Under the pieces are notes generated by a model that saw only the letters and a program-made list of their open reading frames with translations, did no database searches and had not been told where the DNA came from. From Jatrophihabitans sp. (GTDB taxonomy: Bacteria; Actinomycetota; Actinomycetes; Mycobacteriales; Jatrophihabitantaceae): a DNA stretch of 64,000 bases. The stretch's first letter is position 1, and each line of letters begins with the position of its first letter. The stretch lies in NCBI GenBank assembly GCA_036399055.1, contig DASWNX010000021.1, forward strand, positions 62,001 through 126,000, read 5' to 3'. This document shows positions 55,639 to 64,000 of this stretch, piece after piece. The position numbers and the translations under genes were made by a program.

Positions 55639-56622
55639 TCAGCCGTCCAGCAGGCTCAGCGCGATGCCGTCGAGGATGTCGTGCTCGCTGGCGATCACCT
55701 CGCGGGCGCCGACTGCCTCCATCACGGTGCGCAGCACCAGCGCCCCGCCGCCGATCACGTCCACCCGGCCGGGATGCATCACCGGCAGGGCGGCTCGCTC
55801 GGCCCGGCTCATCTTGAGCAGCCTGTCGGTGACCTCGCTGACCTGCAGGTAGTCGATCACCGAACCGTGGATCGCCTCAGGGTCATAGCCGGGCAGCTCC
55901 AGCGCCAGCGCGGCGATGGTGGTCACGGTGCCCGCCACTCCGACGAACGCGGCGGCCTGACCGATCGGCACGTCGGCCGTGGCGGCCTGCAGCGCCAGCC
56001 GCAGGTCGGCCAGTGCCGCCTGGATCTGGTCCTCGGTCGGCGGGTCGTCGTGCAGGCGCCGCTCGGTCATCCGGACGCAGCCGACGTCCATGCTGTGCGC
56101 GGCGATGACCTGCGGCTTGACCGGCTGGGTCAGCGACGTGGCAGGAACGAGCGAGGAGCCGGCCGGCGACGTGGCTGACACAGTGCCCAGCACCAGCTCG
56201 GTGGAGCCGCCGCCGATGTCGGCCACCAGCAGCGGGTCCGCCACCCCGGGCAGCCCGGCCACCGCCCCCAGGAAGGACAGCTGCGCCTCGGCCAGTCCGG
56301 TGATCACCTCAGGCTCGACTCCCAGGACCTGGCTGACCACCTTCCGGAACTCGTCGGCGTTGTCGGCGTCGCGCGAGGCGGAGGTGGCGACCATCCGCAC
56401 CTGCGTCGCCCCTGAGGACCGGATGATCCCGGCGTAGTCCACCAGCGCCAGCCGGGTGCGCTCGATCGCCGCCGGCGCCAGCCGGCCGGTCTGATCGACG
56501 CCTTCACCGAGCCGGACCACCCGCATCTGGCGGTGCACGTCGCGCAGTCCGGCCGGGCTGCCGTCGGCGATCAGCAGCCGGATGGAGTTCGTGCCGCAGT
56601 CGATGGCCGCCACCCGTCTCAC
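55639..56622 (-). CDS. ppx: Exopolyphosphatase / pppGpp phosphatase (Ppx/GppA family)
   Basis: GTG 56622 overlaps the DUF501 stop (GTGA) and gives 327 residues starting VRRVAAIDCGTNSIRLLIAD, the ASKHA phosphate-1 loop. VADIGGGSTELVLG is phosphate loop 2, and FVGVAGTVTTIAAL and DVIGGGALVL follow. The short two-domain form is that of mycobacterial Ppx proteins. It hydrolyses polyphosphate or pppGpp; specificity is not clear from sequence. Confidence 0.92.
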   Translation of the reverse strand: MRRVAAIDCGTNSIRLLIADGSPAGLRDVHRQMRVVRLGEGVDQTGRLAPAAIERTRLALVDYAGIIRSSGATQVRMVATSASRDADNADEFRKVVSQVLGVEPEVITGLAEAQLSFLGAVAGLPGVADPLLVADIGGGSTELVLGTVSATSPAGSSLVPATSLTQPVKPQVIAAHSMDVGCVRMTERRLHDDPPTEDQIQAALADLRLALQAATADVPIGQAAAFVGVAGTVTTIAALALELPGYDPEAIHGSVIDYLQVSEVTDRLLKMSRAERAALPVMHPGRVDVIGGGALVLRTVMEAVGAREVIASEHDILDGIALSLLDG

Positions 56623-57146
56623 GAGGACTGCGCTTCCGGCGGGGCCACGCACCGGCCCTGTTGCCACCAGTCCCCCAGCGCGGCCAGCGCCTCGTCGCCG
56701 AGCGGGTTCACTCCGGGCCCCGCGGCCAGCGAGTGGGCCACCAGGACGTGCAGGCACTTGACCCGGGTGGGCATCCCCCCGGCTGAGACGTCACTGATCT
56801 CAGGCGCCGGCCCGTGCCGCTCGCGCTCAGCCAGATAGGCCTCATGCGCGGCCCGGTAGTCGGCTGCCAGCGTGGCGTCACAGCCCAGCCGCTCCGTCAT
56901 CTGGCGCATCAACCCGGACGCCTCCAGCGTCGACACCAGGGAGGTCGCCTTCGGGCAGGTCAGGTAGTACAGCGTCGGGAACGGGGTGCCGTCGGGCAGC
57001 CGGGACGCGGTCTCGACGACGTCGGGGTTGCCGCACGGGCACCGGTGGGCGATGGCGCGGATGGCGCGCGGCGGCCGGCCCAGCTGCGCGTGGACGATCT
57101 CGGCGTCCTCGGCGCTCACCGCCTCGCCGGAGGGAACAGCGGTCAC
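56619..57146 (-). CDS. DUF501 protein
   Basis: GTG 57146 overlaps the FtsB-like stop and gives 175 residues. AHRCPCGNPDVVETASRLPD and FPTLYYLTCPKATSLVSTLE, with C-x-C and a later Cys, and SAGGMPTRVKCLHVLVAHSL are DUF501 hallmarks. The cysteines and histidine could bind metal. The family sits almost always between an FtsB-like gene and ppx in actinobacteria; function unknown. Confidence 0.9.
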   Translation of the reverse strand: MTAVPSGEAVSAEDAEIVHAQLGRPPRAIRAIAHRCPCGNPDVVETASRLPDGTPFPTLYYLTCPKATSLVSTLEASGLMRQMTERLGCDATLAADYRAAHEAYLAERERHGPAPEISDVSAGGMPTRVKCLHVLVAHSLAAGPGVNPLGDEALAALGDWWQQGRCVAPPEAQSS

Positions 57147-57610
57147 TGCGAGGCGTCGGTGTTCTGCACGCTGGTCCACAGCACGGTGTTCCAGCTGGGC
57201 CGGTGATCGACCCGGGTGGCCTTCTCGGCGGCGGCAGCCGCCGGTGGCGGTCCGAGCGGGTTTCCGTGGGCGTCCAGCACGGTGTACAGGGTGTCACCCG
57301 GGCGGATGTACTGCAGCCTGATCCGTGCCTGGCGGGCCACGAAGGCGGGGTCCTGCCACTGCTCGCTCTGGCGCCTGAGCTCGGCCAGCTGGGCGGTGAG
57401 CTGCCGTTGCTGGCGCTCGGAGTCGGCGACCGAGGCCCGCCGGCTCAGATAGGTCTGAAACGGCGAGGCCAGCACGACCACCAGGAACAGCGCCATCGCC
57501 GCCACCATCATCCGGCGGCCGGTCAACTTCGGCGCGTGCGCCCAAGCCGGCCGCCGGCCGGTGCGGCCGGCGGGCCGGCCTTCGCCGGCCACCCGGGCTC
57601 GATCTGCCAT
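57143..57610 (-). CDS. FtsB/DivIC-like septum formation initiator
   Basis: The 155-residue bitopic membrane protein has a basic cytoplasmic N-terminus, a transmembrane helix (MMVAAMALFLVVVLASPF), a periplasmic coiled coil (SVADSERQQRQLTAQLAELRRQSE) and the DivIC motif ARIRLQYIRPGDTLYTV. It should belong to the FtsB-FtsL-FtsQ divisome complex. It follows eno with 3 nt between and overlaps DUF501. Confidence 0.9.
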   Translation of the reverse strand: MADRARVAGEGRPAGRTGRRPAWAHAPKLTGRRMMVAAMALFLVVVLASPFQTYLSRRASVADSERQQRQLTAQLAELRRQSEQWQDPAFVARQARIRLQYIRPGDTLYTVLDAHGNPLGPPPAAAAAEKATRVDHRPSWNTVLWTSVQNTDASQ

Positions 57611-57613
57611 CGC

Positions 57614-58936
<1,323 letters not shown>

Positions 58937-59025
58937 TCAGGTCGGTTCGCAGCCCACGCGCGCCACGCTGCGCCGGGCGGGCTCTTCTGCCCAGCCTATC
59001 GGGCGGTCCTGCTGATCCGGCGCAG

Positions 59026-59799
59026 CTACTCGCCCGTCGCGCCGTCGATCAGCTCGCTTGCCAGGCCGCCCGGCCCGCCGGTCCGTTCCCCTGCTCGAAT
59101 CGCCTCCCGGTAGTCGCGCGCGCTCTGGCGCAGCGCCTGCTCAGGATCCACGCCGGCCCGCACCGCGTCGCCGACGACGGCCAGCAACCGCTCGCCGATC
59201 CCGTCGCCGGCCGGCAACGGCACCGACAACCCGGCCCGGGAGGACCGGCTGACCAGCTTGGCGGCCAGCGCCAGCGCCGGTTGGCCCGAGGCGATCCCGT
59301 CGGTCACCGACTCGCGCTGCTTCTCCACTTTCTTGATCGCGTCCCAGTTGACCTGCTGCTGGTCAGCCGACGGGCCCTGCGCTCCGTCACCGGGCTCGGC
59401 GAAGACGTGCGGGTGCCGGCGGATCAGCTTGGCGACCAGGTCGGCGGCGACGTCGTCGATGGTGAACCGCTGGCCGGCGGCGGCCTCTTCGGCCAGCCGG
59501 GCGTGAAAGAGCACCTGCAGCAGCAGGTCGCCCAGCTCTTCCCGAAGTGCGACCAGATCGGCGGTCTCGATCGCCTCGAGGGTCTCGTAGGCCTCTTCGA
59601 TCAGGTACGGCGCCAGCGAGGAGTGCGTCTGCTCGGCGTCCCAGGGGCAGCCGCCGGGCGAGCGCAGCCGGTCCATGATCTGGACCGCCCGCACCAGCTG
59701 CGTGCCTAGCTCGGCGGACCCTAGCTGGGCGGACCCTAGCTCGGCGGACCCCAGCTCGGCGGGCCCCAGCTCAGCAGGCTCGGCGGCGGGCTCGGTCAC
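59026..59799 (-). CDS. mazG: MazG nucleoside triphosphate pyrophosphohydrolase
   Basis: MazG hydrolyses (d)NTPs, including damaged ones, to NMP and PPi. GCPWDAEQTHSSLAPYLIEE and ETADLVALREELGDLLLQVL are the MazG E-x-x-E...E-x-x-D motifs. The protein starts GTG overlapping the SurA-like stop. Its N-terminus is a pentapeptide repeat (AELGPAELGSAELGSAQLGS), a local expansion of 15-bp units, before the folded domain at about residue 35. Confidence 0.93.
   Translation of the reverse strand: MTEPAAEPAELGPAELGSAELGSAQLGSAELGTQLVRAVQIMDRLRSPGGCPWDAEQTHSSLAPYLIEEAYETLEAIETADLVALREELGDLLLQVLFHARLAEEAAAGQRFTIDDVAADLVAKLIRRHPHVFAEPGDGAQGPSADQQQVNWDAIKKVEKQRESVTDGIASGQPALALAAKLVSRSSRAGLSVPLPAGDGIGERLLAVVGDAVRAGVDPEQALRQSARDYREAIRAGERTGGPGGLASELIDGATGE
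59697..59785 (-). repeat. 15-bp in-frame tandem repeat at the mazG N-terminus
   Basis: Units of gcc-gag-cta-ggg-tcc type repeat about five times, encoding AELG(S/P). The copies differ by single bases. Confidence 0.8.
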
Positions 59800-60416
59800 T
59801 GCTGGGTCGGCTGCTTCACGTCGCCGGGAAGCGTCTGGTCGAAGGACAGCACGGAGGGCAGCTGCTTCTTGCCCAGGTTGGTCACCGACAGGCTGGTCGG
59901 GTCCCAGCTGCCGTAGCGCGGGCTGATCGAGACCTTGTCCTTGACCTTGGCCAGGGCGTCGTTGATCTGCTTGTCGGTGGTCAGCTTGGAGCGCAGCACG
60001 GCCAGCAGCTGGCGATTGCGCAGCACCACCGGCTCGAACCGGTCGCTGAGGCCGGAGGCGACGATCTGCTGGGTCAGCTCACGTTCGGTGGTGCCCTCCA
60101 GCGCCGCTGCCTTGGTGGCCTCGAGCTGGGCCTCGGTCACCGGTGAGCCAGCCGCGGCCAGCAGCATCGGAAACACCTCGTTGCGCACCAGGAACTGCAG
60201 CACGAAGTTCTTGGCCGGAGTGCTCGCGCCCTGCCCGGCCGGGATCGGCTGGGCATTGCCGGGGACGTAGCGCGAGAGCTCCTTCTCGGTGATCCGGTGG
60301 CCGTCGACCACGGCGGCGGTGCCGGCCTTGGAGTCACAAGCCACCAGGCTCAGGCAGCTGAGCGCCAGCACCGGCAGCACGGCCAGCGAGCGGGCCCTTG
60401 GCGAACGGATCTTCAC
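59796..60416 (-). CDS. SurA-like lipoprotein
   Basis: GTG 60416 has GGAGA upstream and gives 206 residues: a signal peptide with lipobox SLVAC (Cys 27), then a SurA N-terminal-like domain (AAVVDGHRITEKELSRYVPG). There is no parvulin (PPIase) domain. It is probably a surface-anchored chaperone or foldase partner. Streptomyces has a SurA-like lipoprotein in the same mfd-mazG-eno neighbourhood. An in-frame start at 60554 would put the signal sequence inside the protein and is rejected. Confidence 0.85.
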   Translation of the reverse strand: MKIRSPRARSLAVLPVLALSCLSLVACDSKAGTAAVVDGHRITEKELSRYVPGNAQPIPAGQGASTPAKNFVLQFLVRNEVFPMLLAAAGSPVTEAQLEATKAAALEGTTERELTQQIVASGLSDRFEPVVLRNRQLLAVLRSKLTTDKQINDALAKVKDKVSISPRYGSWDPTSLSVTNLGKKQLPSVLSFDQTLPGDVKQPTQQ

Positions 60417-60576
60417 GTTTTCGATCTCCGAGTTCGTCTGCGGTGCTTCGTCTGCGGTGGTGAGGAGAGGGATGACGACGCTCACGCCGAGCGCCCACCC
60501 ACTCGAACGCCACCATTTTGGCACGGGCGCAAAACCAGCTGCCCAGGGCAGCACGGCGCGCCGGCCAGGGCTGTGC

Positions 60577-60582
60577 TAAACC
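60577..60582 (+). promoter_or_regulatory. Putative -10 of leaderless YjbR promoter (TAAACC)
   Basis: TAAACC(T) ends 8 nt before ATG 60591; no Shine-Dalgarno. Weaker than the other hexamers. Confidence 0.3.
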
Positions 60583-60590
60583 TGGCATCG

Positions 60591-60935
60591 ATGGACAGTG
60601 ACGACGCACTGCGCTACGCCCTCGGCAAGCCCGGCGCCTGGGCCGACAGCCCGTGGGGAGAGAACCACGATCTGGCCAAGGTGGGCAGCAAGATCTTCCT
60701 GTTTCCGGGCCGGGTGGAGGACAAGAGCACCGTCGCCGTGAAGAACACCGAGACGGCGGTGGCCGAGCTCAAGCAGCGTTATCCGGAGCTGGCCGGGCCG
60801 GCGCCGTACTTGGACAAGCGGCTGTGGGTGCGGGTGCGGATCGACGAGCTGCCCGACGACGAGGTCTGCGAACTCATCGACGACTCATACGACCAGGTGG
60901 TGGCCAAGCTGCCGAAGTCCCAGCGACCCGGCTGA
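60591..60935 (+). CDS. MmcQ/YjbR family DNA-binding-like protein
   Basis: The 114-residue protein contains the MmcQ/YjbR fold signatures ALGKPGAWADSPWGENHDLAK, KIFLFPGRVEDKSTVAVKN and the C-terminal ELIDDSYDQVVAKLPKSQRP. YjbR structures resemble CyaY-like or double-wing DNA-binding folds; function is unproven. Confidence 0.85.
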   Translation: MDSDDALRYALGKPGAWADSPWGENHDLAKVGSKIFLFPGRVEDKSTVAVKNTETAVAELKQRYPELAGPAPYLDKRLWVRVRIDELPDDEVCELIDDSYDQVVAKLPKSQRPG

Positions 60936-61022
60936 GGTGACCCACACCGCTCTCGGCGGTGGACAAGCCGAAGCGTGCGGCACGGCAGGCAACGCTGCCA
61001 AGCCGCGCTCCGGACACTTCGC

Positions 61023-61028
61023 TAACCT
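61023..61028 (+). promoter_or_regulatory. Putative -10 of leaderless DUF480 fusion promoter (TAACCT)
   Basis: TAACCT ends 7 nt before GTG 61036. It supports that start over an upstream in-frame codon at 60937. Confidence 0.45.
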
Positions 61029-61035
61029 CGGCGTC

Positions 61036-62244
61036 GTGACCGACGCACCGGTGCTCGACGACGCCGAGCAACGCGTGCTCGGCAGCCTCTTGGAGAAGGA
61101 GGTCACCGTCCCGGCGTCGTATCCGATGAGCGTCACCTCGGTGCGCGCCGCCTGTAACCAGACCACTAGCCGAGAGCCCGTCGTCGACTACGACGAGGAA
61201 CTGGTGCATCGGACGCTGCGGGCGCTCAAGGACAAGGGACTCGTGGCGCCGACCTGGCAGGGCGCGGGCAGTCGCGTGGTGAAGTACGCGCAGACATTCG
61301 CGCAGCGCCGCGGCCTCGCGCCGGACGAGCGGGCACTGCTGACCATGCTGCTGCTGCGCGGGCCGCAGTCCGCCGGAGAGCTCAAGACCCGCACCGAACG
61401 GCTGCACCGCTTCTCTGACCGCACCGAGGTGCAGGCGTGCCTTGCTCGGATGGCCGATGGGCAGACCCCGCTGGCGCGCGAGCTCCCGCGCCGACCGGGC
61501 CAGCAGGACAGCCGTTGGATCCACCTGCTCGGCCCGGTCGAGTCGCCCGAGGCGACTGCCGCCCCGGCGCCCGTCGACCGCGAGTCGGTGCTCGACGCCG
61601 GGCCCGAGGCGCGCGATGACAAGATCCGAGCGGCGTACGCCGCGGTCGCCGGGCCCTATGCCGAGCAATTCAGCGATGAGCTCGCCGGCCTGCCGTTCGA
61701 GTCGTGGTTGCTACGCCGGGTGGTCGAGCTGTCCGAGGGCGCGCCCGTGATCGAGGTGGGCTCCGGCCCAGGTCACGTCACCGCGTTCCTGGCCGAGGCG
61801 GGGGCTGAGGCGACTGGTCTCGACCTCACCCCGGAGATGGTGGACCAAGCCCGCCGCCGCCACCCCGGCGTCGTTTACCAGGTCGGCGACCTGCGCCAGC
61901 TGATGCGCCCCGCCACCCACGACGGGTGGGGCGCGGTGCTGGCGTGGTACTCACTCATCCACCTCGCCGCCTCAGAACTGCCAGCGGCGATCGCCTCGCT
62001 CGCGCGACCGCTGCGCGCGAACGGCTGGCTCGTGCTCGCCCTCCACACCGGCGCCGACATACGCACCGTCACTGACTGGTTCGACCGAGAGATCGACCTC
62101 GACTTCGTCCTGCACGACCCAGCCGAGATCGTGGCTGTCGTTGAGCGAGCCGGCCTGCTCGACATCGAGTGGTACCACCGCGGCCCGTTCACCTCCCGCG
62201 GCGAGACCACCCAGCGCCTGTACGTCATCGCCCGCAAGGCGTGA
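61036..62244 (+). CDS. DUF480 (YceH) protein fused to a SAM-dependent methyltransferase
   Basis: With GTG 61036 the protein has 402 residues. Residues about 6-170 match YceH/DUF480, a double winged-helix protein (LDDAEQRVLGSLLEKEVTVP, YPMSVTSVRAACNQTTSREP, LLTMLLLRGPQSAGELKTRT). Residues about 196-402 are a class I methyltransferase with motif I VIEVGSGPGHVTAFLAEAGA and acidic LDLTPEMVDQARRR. The linker is Pro/Ala-rich. No stop or frameshift separates the parts. The DNA-binding-like half could target the enzyme, but the substrate is unknown. Confidence 0.88.
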   Translation: MTDAPVLDDAEQRVLGSLLEKEVTVPASYPMSVTSVRAACNQTTSREPVVDYDEELVHRTLRALKDKGLVAPTWQGAGSRVVKYAQTFAQRRGLAPDERALLTMLLLRGPQSAGELKTRTERLHRFSDRTEVQACLARMADGQTPLARELPRRPGQQDSRWIHLLGPVESPEATAAPAPVDRESVLDAGPEARDDKIRAAYAAVAGPYAEQFSDELAGLPFESWLLRRVVELSEGAPVIEVGSGPGHVTAFLAEAGAEATGLDLTPEMVDQARRRHPGVVYQVGDLRQLMRPATHDGWGAVLAWYSLIHLAASELPAAIASLARPLRANGWLVLALHTGADIRTVTDWFDREIDLDFVLHDPAEIVAVVERAGLLDIEWYHRGPFTSRGETTQRLYVIARKA

Positions 62245-62272
62245 CTCAGCTGATCACAAAGGCGGAACGCCG

Positions 62273-62995
62273 ATGACTTCTCACCTGCTCGCGCTCTGCG
62301 TCGAGGCGAACGACCCGCCGCGTCTGGCGCGCTTCTGGGCCGGCGTCCTGGGCTGGGAGCGGGCGGATGACCCCCGCGAGGGCATCGCGTTGTTGCCGAG
62401 CGACGACACCGGGTTTCGCGTCCGGTTTCTTCTGACCCAGGCGCAGAAGGCCGGCAAGAACCGGATGCACTTCGATCTGACGAGCACGTCCCTGGCCGGC
62501 CAGCAGCAGACGGTGGCGCGGTCGCTCGAACTCGGCGCCCGGCACATCGACATCGGTCAACGACCCGACGAGCCTCATGTGGTGCTCGCCGACCCCGAAG
62601 GCAATGAGTTCTGCGTCATCGAGCCGGGCAACGGCTTCCTCGCTGACTGCGGGTTTCTGGGAGCGGTCGCGTGCGACGGCTCCCAGGACGTCGGGTACTT
62701 CTGGGGCCAGGCGCTGGGCTGGCCGTTGGTCTGGGACCAGGACCAGGAGACCGCTATCCGCTCGCCTCACGGCGGCCCGAAGATCACCTGGGGCGGTCCG
62801 CCGCTGACGCCCAAGGCCGGGAAGAACCGCCTGCACTTCGATATCGCGCCACCGGTCGACGGCGATCAGCAGGCAGAGGTCGAGCGTCTGGTCTCCCTCG
62901 GCGCGACTCGACTCGACATCGGACAGGGCGAGGTCAGCTGGGTGGTGATGGCCGACCCCGACGGCAATGAGTTCTGCGTGCTGACCCCTCGGTAG
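62273..62995 (+). CDS. Two-domain VOC (glyoxalase-like) protein
   Basis: ATG 62273 follows AAAGGCGGA and gives 240 residues in two VOC halves: LCVEANDPPRLARFWAGVLG...LADPEGNEFCVI and FLGAVACDGSQDVGYFWGQA...MADPDGNEFCVL. KAGKNRMHFDL and KAGKNRLHFDI occupy the same place in each half. It is related to the VOC protein at 1021. It lies 28 nt after the DUF480 fusion and may be cotranscribed with it. Function unknown. Confidence 0.87.
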   Translation: MTSHLLALCVEANDPPRLARFWAGVLGWERADDPREGIALLPSDDTGFRVRFLLTQAQKAGKNRMHFDLTSTSLAGQQQTVARSLELGARHIDIGQRPDEPHVVLADPEGNEFCVIEPGNGFLADCGFLGAVACDGSQDVGYFWGQALGWPLVWDQDQETAIRSPHGGPKITWGGPPLTPKAGKNRLHFDIAPPVDGDQQAEVERLVSLGATRLDIGQGEVSWVVMADPDGNEFCVLTPR

Positions 62996-63344
62996 CGCAG
63001 CCGGACCGAGCCAGCGGCGGCGACCCTCCGATTAATGAAACGTGTGACTCGTTGCCGACACGATCGGCTGCCTAGGCCAGATCGTGGGCTTGGGTCCCCA
63101 CACATGCGGTGCGTTGATCTGGCTCCTCGGCCCCTGCCACCAGATCGACCCCAGACGCGGCAGCTTCTGAGAGAACTCGCCAGTCACCGAACCGGGACGG
63201 TTGATTGACATCTCGCCTCGGGCGCGACCCAGTCAGGGTGCCGACGCGTCGAATCAGACGATGCGCCGACGCCATGACCGGTACCTTTTGCTAACGATGT
63301 TAAGCACGCTATGTACTGGTCACATGGCGAGCTGCCTAGCTAGG
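62996..63344. other. Non-coding region downstream of the heptapeptide ORFs
   Basis: No convincing gene is seen on either strand. A 67-codon minus-strand frame (63072-63275) begins after ggtaccggtc without a clear ribosome site and looks like no known family. The sequence may hold the 3' end of the heptapeptide transcript or a decayed gene. Confidence 0.5.
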
Positions 63345-63368
63345 TCAGTGCCATTCGACGTTGCGCAT
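63345..63368 (-). CDS. Heptapeptide ORF MRNVEWH
   Basis: ATG-CGC-AAC-GTC-GAA-TGG-CAC-TGA is preceded by GGAGGTGA (63381-63374) with 5 nt spacing, a consensus anti-Shine-Dalgarno match. It is the downstream copy of the tandem pair. Such a small but perfectly equipped ORF could be a minimal RiPP precursor (compare five-residue biarylitide precursors of MRYYH type) or a leader peptide. No modifying enzyme is visible in the window. Confidence 0.5.
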   Translation of the reverse strand: MRNVEWH

Positions 63369-63413
63369 CGGTGTCACCTCCTGTTCCTGGATCAGCGTGA
63401 CTGATTAGCTAGG

Positions 63414-63437
63414 TCAGTGCCATTCGTAGTTGCGCAT
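63414..63437 (-). CDS. Heptapeptide ORF MRNYEWH
   Basis: ATG-CGC-AAC-TAC-GAA-TGG-CAC-TGA is preceded by GGAGGTGA (63449-63442) with 4 nt spacing. It is the upstream copy of the tandem pair and differs from the other peptide only at residue 4 (Tyr for Val). Both end in Trp-His. Conservation of SD, start, six of seven residues and stop is the main argument that it is translated. Confidence 0.5.
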   Translation of the reverse strand: MRNYEWH

Positions 63438-63457
63438 GGTGTCACCTCCTGTTCCTG

Positions 63458-63627
63458 ACCGGTCCATAGCCCACAGTCACTGCGCCACCGGGCGGCTCTG
63501 CTGGGACTGCGCCGGACGCCCGTCCATACGGTGGGCGCATCCACGCCCGGGGACCGGAGGGCGAGGATTGTCGTGCAACCGGTCGCTACCGGTGTGTCAG
63601 TACGAAAATCGGTAGCATCACCGAATC
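63458..63627. other. Divergent promoter region between heptapeptide ORFs and FGE-family gene
   Basis: This 170-bp region must hold the promoters for both directions. TAGCAT (63613-63618) lies 9 nt before GTG 63628. On the minus strand TATGGA (about 63466-63471) is a possible -10 for the heptapeptide transcript. No -35 elements were identified with confidence. Confidence 0.4.
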
Positions 63628-64000
63628 GTGGGCATCGGCACGGGAATCACCATGGTCGCTGTTCCGTCTGGGGACGTGACGATCTCGGATCGACGAACGC
63701 AGAGCAGCTGGAATGTCGGCGTCAAGGCTTACCTCCTCGGCGCTCATCCCATCACCCGGGCGACCTATTCCCAGGTCGCCGGTAGTCGACCGGGCAGCGC
63801 CCAGGCAGATCAACTGCCGGTCGAGACCGTCTCGTGGTTCAACGCGATTCGTTTCTGCAATGCCCTGTCCGAGCGGGAGGGGCTTGTGCCGGCCTATGAC
63901 GTGCGCGCTCAGGATGGGCATGTCGAATGGGATGCCGAGGCTGACGGCTTTCGCCTGCCGACCGAGCCCGAATGGGAACACGCTTGTCGGGCCGGCACGA
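63628..64000 (+). CDS. Formylglycine-generating-enzyme (SUMF1/FGE-sulfatase) family protein, 3' truncated by window end
   Basis: GTG 63628 is the first in-frame start after a stop at 63613. The visible 124 residues include VKAYLLGAHPITRATYSQVA, LPVETVSWFNAIRFCNALSE, EREGLVPAYDV and FRLPTEPEWEHACRAGT. These are the N-terminal blocks of the SUMF1/FGE fold, also used by EgtB-like sulfoxide synthases and by many proteins of unknown substrate. The catalytic cysteines of true FGE would lie beyond the window. It is divergent from the heptapeptide ORFs. Confidence 0.85.
   Translation, partial: MGIGTGITMVAVPSGDVTISDRRTQSSWNVGVKAYLLGAHPITRATYSQVAGSRPGSAQADQLPVETVSWFNAIRFCNALSEREGLVPAYDVRAQDGHVEWDAEADGFRLPTEPEWEHACRAGT

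Larger units (their letters stand above)
63337..63457 (-). repeat. 69-bp-period tandem repeat carrying two heptapeptide ORFs
   Basis: Two copies (63337-63389 and 63406-63457) of about 52 bp are near-identical, from tagctaggtcagtgccattc to cacctcctgttcctg. They differ at the third codon-pair region and by one inserted base. The spacer contains a short hairpin (ATCAG-TCACG-CTGAT). On the minus strand each copy holds Shine-Dalgarno, ORF and stop. Confidence 0.9.

Noticed and set aside
63072-63275. 67-codon minus-strand ORF (MASAHRLIRRVGTL...) downstream of the heptapeptide ORFs
   Set aside because: No convincing ribosome site, no recognised family and composition like random GC-rich sequence; mentioned only as a possible relic.

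Overview
The window is high-GC, densely packed chromosomal DNA from a mycothiol-using actinobacterium. The evidence is a mycothiol conjugate amidase (mca), methylmalonyl-CoA mutase with its MeaB chaperone, an HU protein with a long Lys/Ala tail, GTG and TTG starts, and ATGA or GTGA overlaps throughout. Several blocks match, from memory, gene neighbourhoods of mycobacteria: amidohydrolase/deoD/pmm/upp/add, mca/membrane protein/greA, cbs/metB/SGNH/fadA, BchI-like/VWA, and mazG/eno/ftsB-like/DUF501/ppx. The genus cannot be resolved from this sequence; a Frankia-, Nakamurella- or Jatrophihabitans-like lineage would fit.

Layout. 1-6.8 kb: minus-strand operon mutA-mutB-meaB-VOC-M20 amidohydrolase (propionyl/methylmalonyl-CoA metabolism). 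7-20 kb: nucleoside salvage (purine nucleoside phosphorylase, epimerase, phosphosugar mutase, upp, deoC, two aldehyde-dehydrogenase-family proteins, amidase, adenosine deaminase) with two secreted unknowns. 20-28 kb: PepP-like peptidase, arfB, mca, greA, and a MoxR/BchI-type ATPase with its VWA partner. 28-33 kb: HU, a GNAT, and an overlapping acetylation/deacetylation pair (Pat-like, AcuC-like). 33-37.4 kb: Sdh1-type succinate dehydrogenase operon. 37.4-41.6 kb: DUF4129/MoxR/DUF58 operon. 41.6-47.7 kb: metB, secreted beta-lactamase-fold protein, cbs, SGNH hydrolase, thiolase. 47.9-48.8 kb: Bax-inhibitor-1 protein. 49.1-53.8 kb: accessory locus with an A+T-rich NACHT ATPase, a decayed tRNA/ndh duplication, a luciferase-like monooxygenase and an odd tRNA. 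53.8-60.4 kb: ndh, DUF4235, ppx, DUF501, FtsB-like protein, enolase, mazG, SurA-like lipoprotein. 60.6-64 kb: YjbR protein, DUF480-methyltransferase fusion, VOC protein, a region with two heptapeptide ORFs, and the start of a formylglycine-generating-enzyme-family gene.

Most unusual observations. (1) At 63.3-63.5 kb a 69-bp tandem repeat on the minus strand carries two complete 7-residue ORFs, MRNYEWH and MRNVEWH, each behind a consensus Shine-Dalgarno sequence; this looks like a minimal RiPP precursor pair or tiny leader peptides. (2) A membrane-anchored NACHT ATPase, rich in TTA codons, lies beside a degenerate duplicate of tRNA plus the ndh 3' end, which suggests a horizontally acquired defence gene. 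(3) The neighbouring intact tRNA has a UAA (Leu) anticodon but a short class I variable loop. (4) MIRU-like repeats sit exactly at ATGA junctions between cotranscribed genes and encode chained mini-ORFs. (5) Many genes have a TANNNT hexamer 6-8 nt before the start codon and no Shine-Dalgarno, consistent with widespread leaderless transcription.
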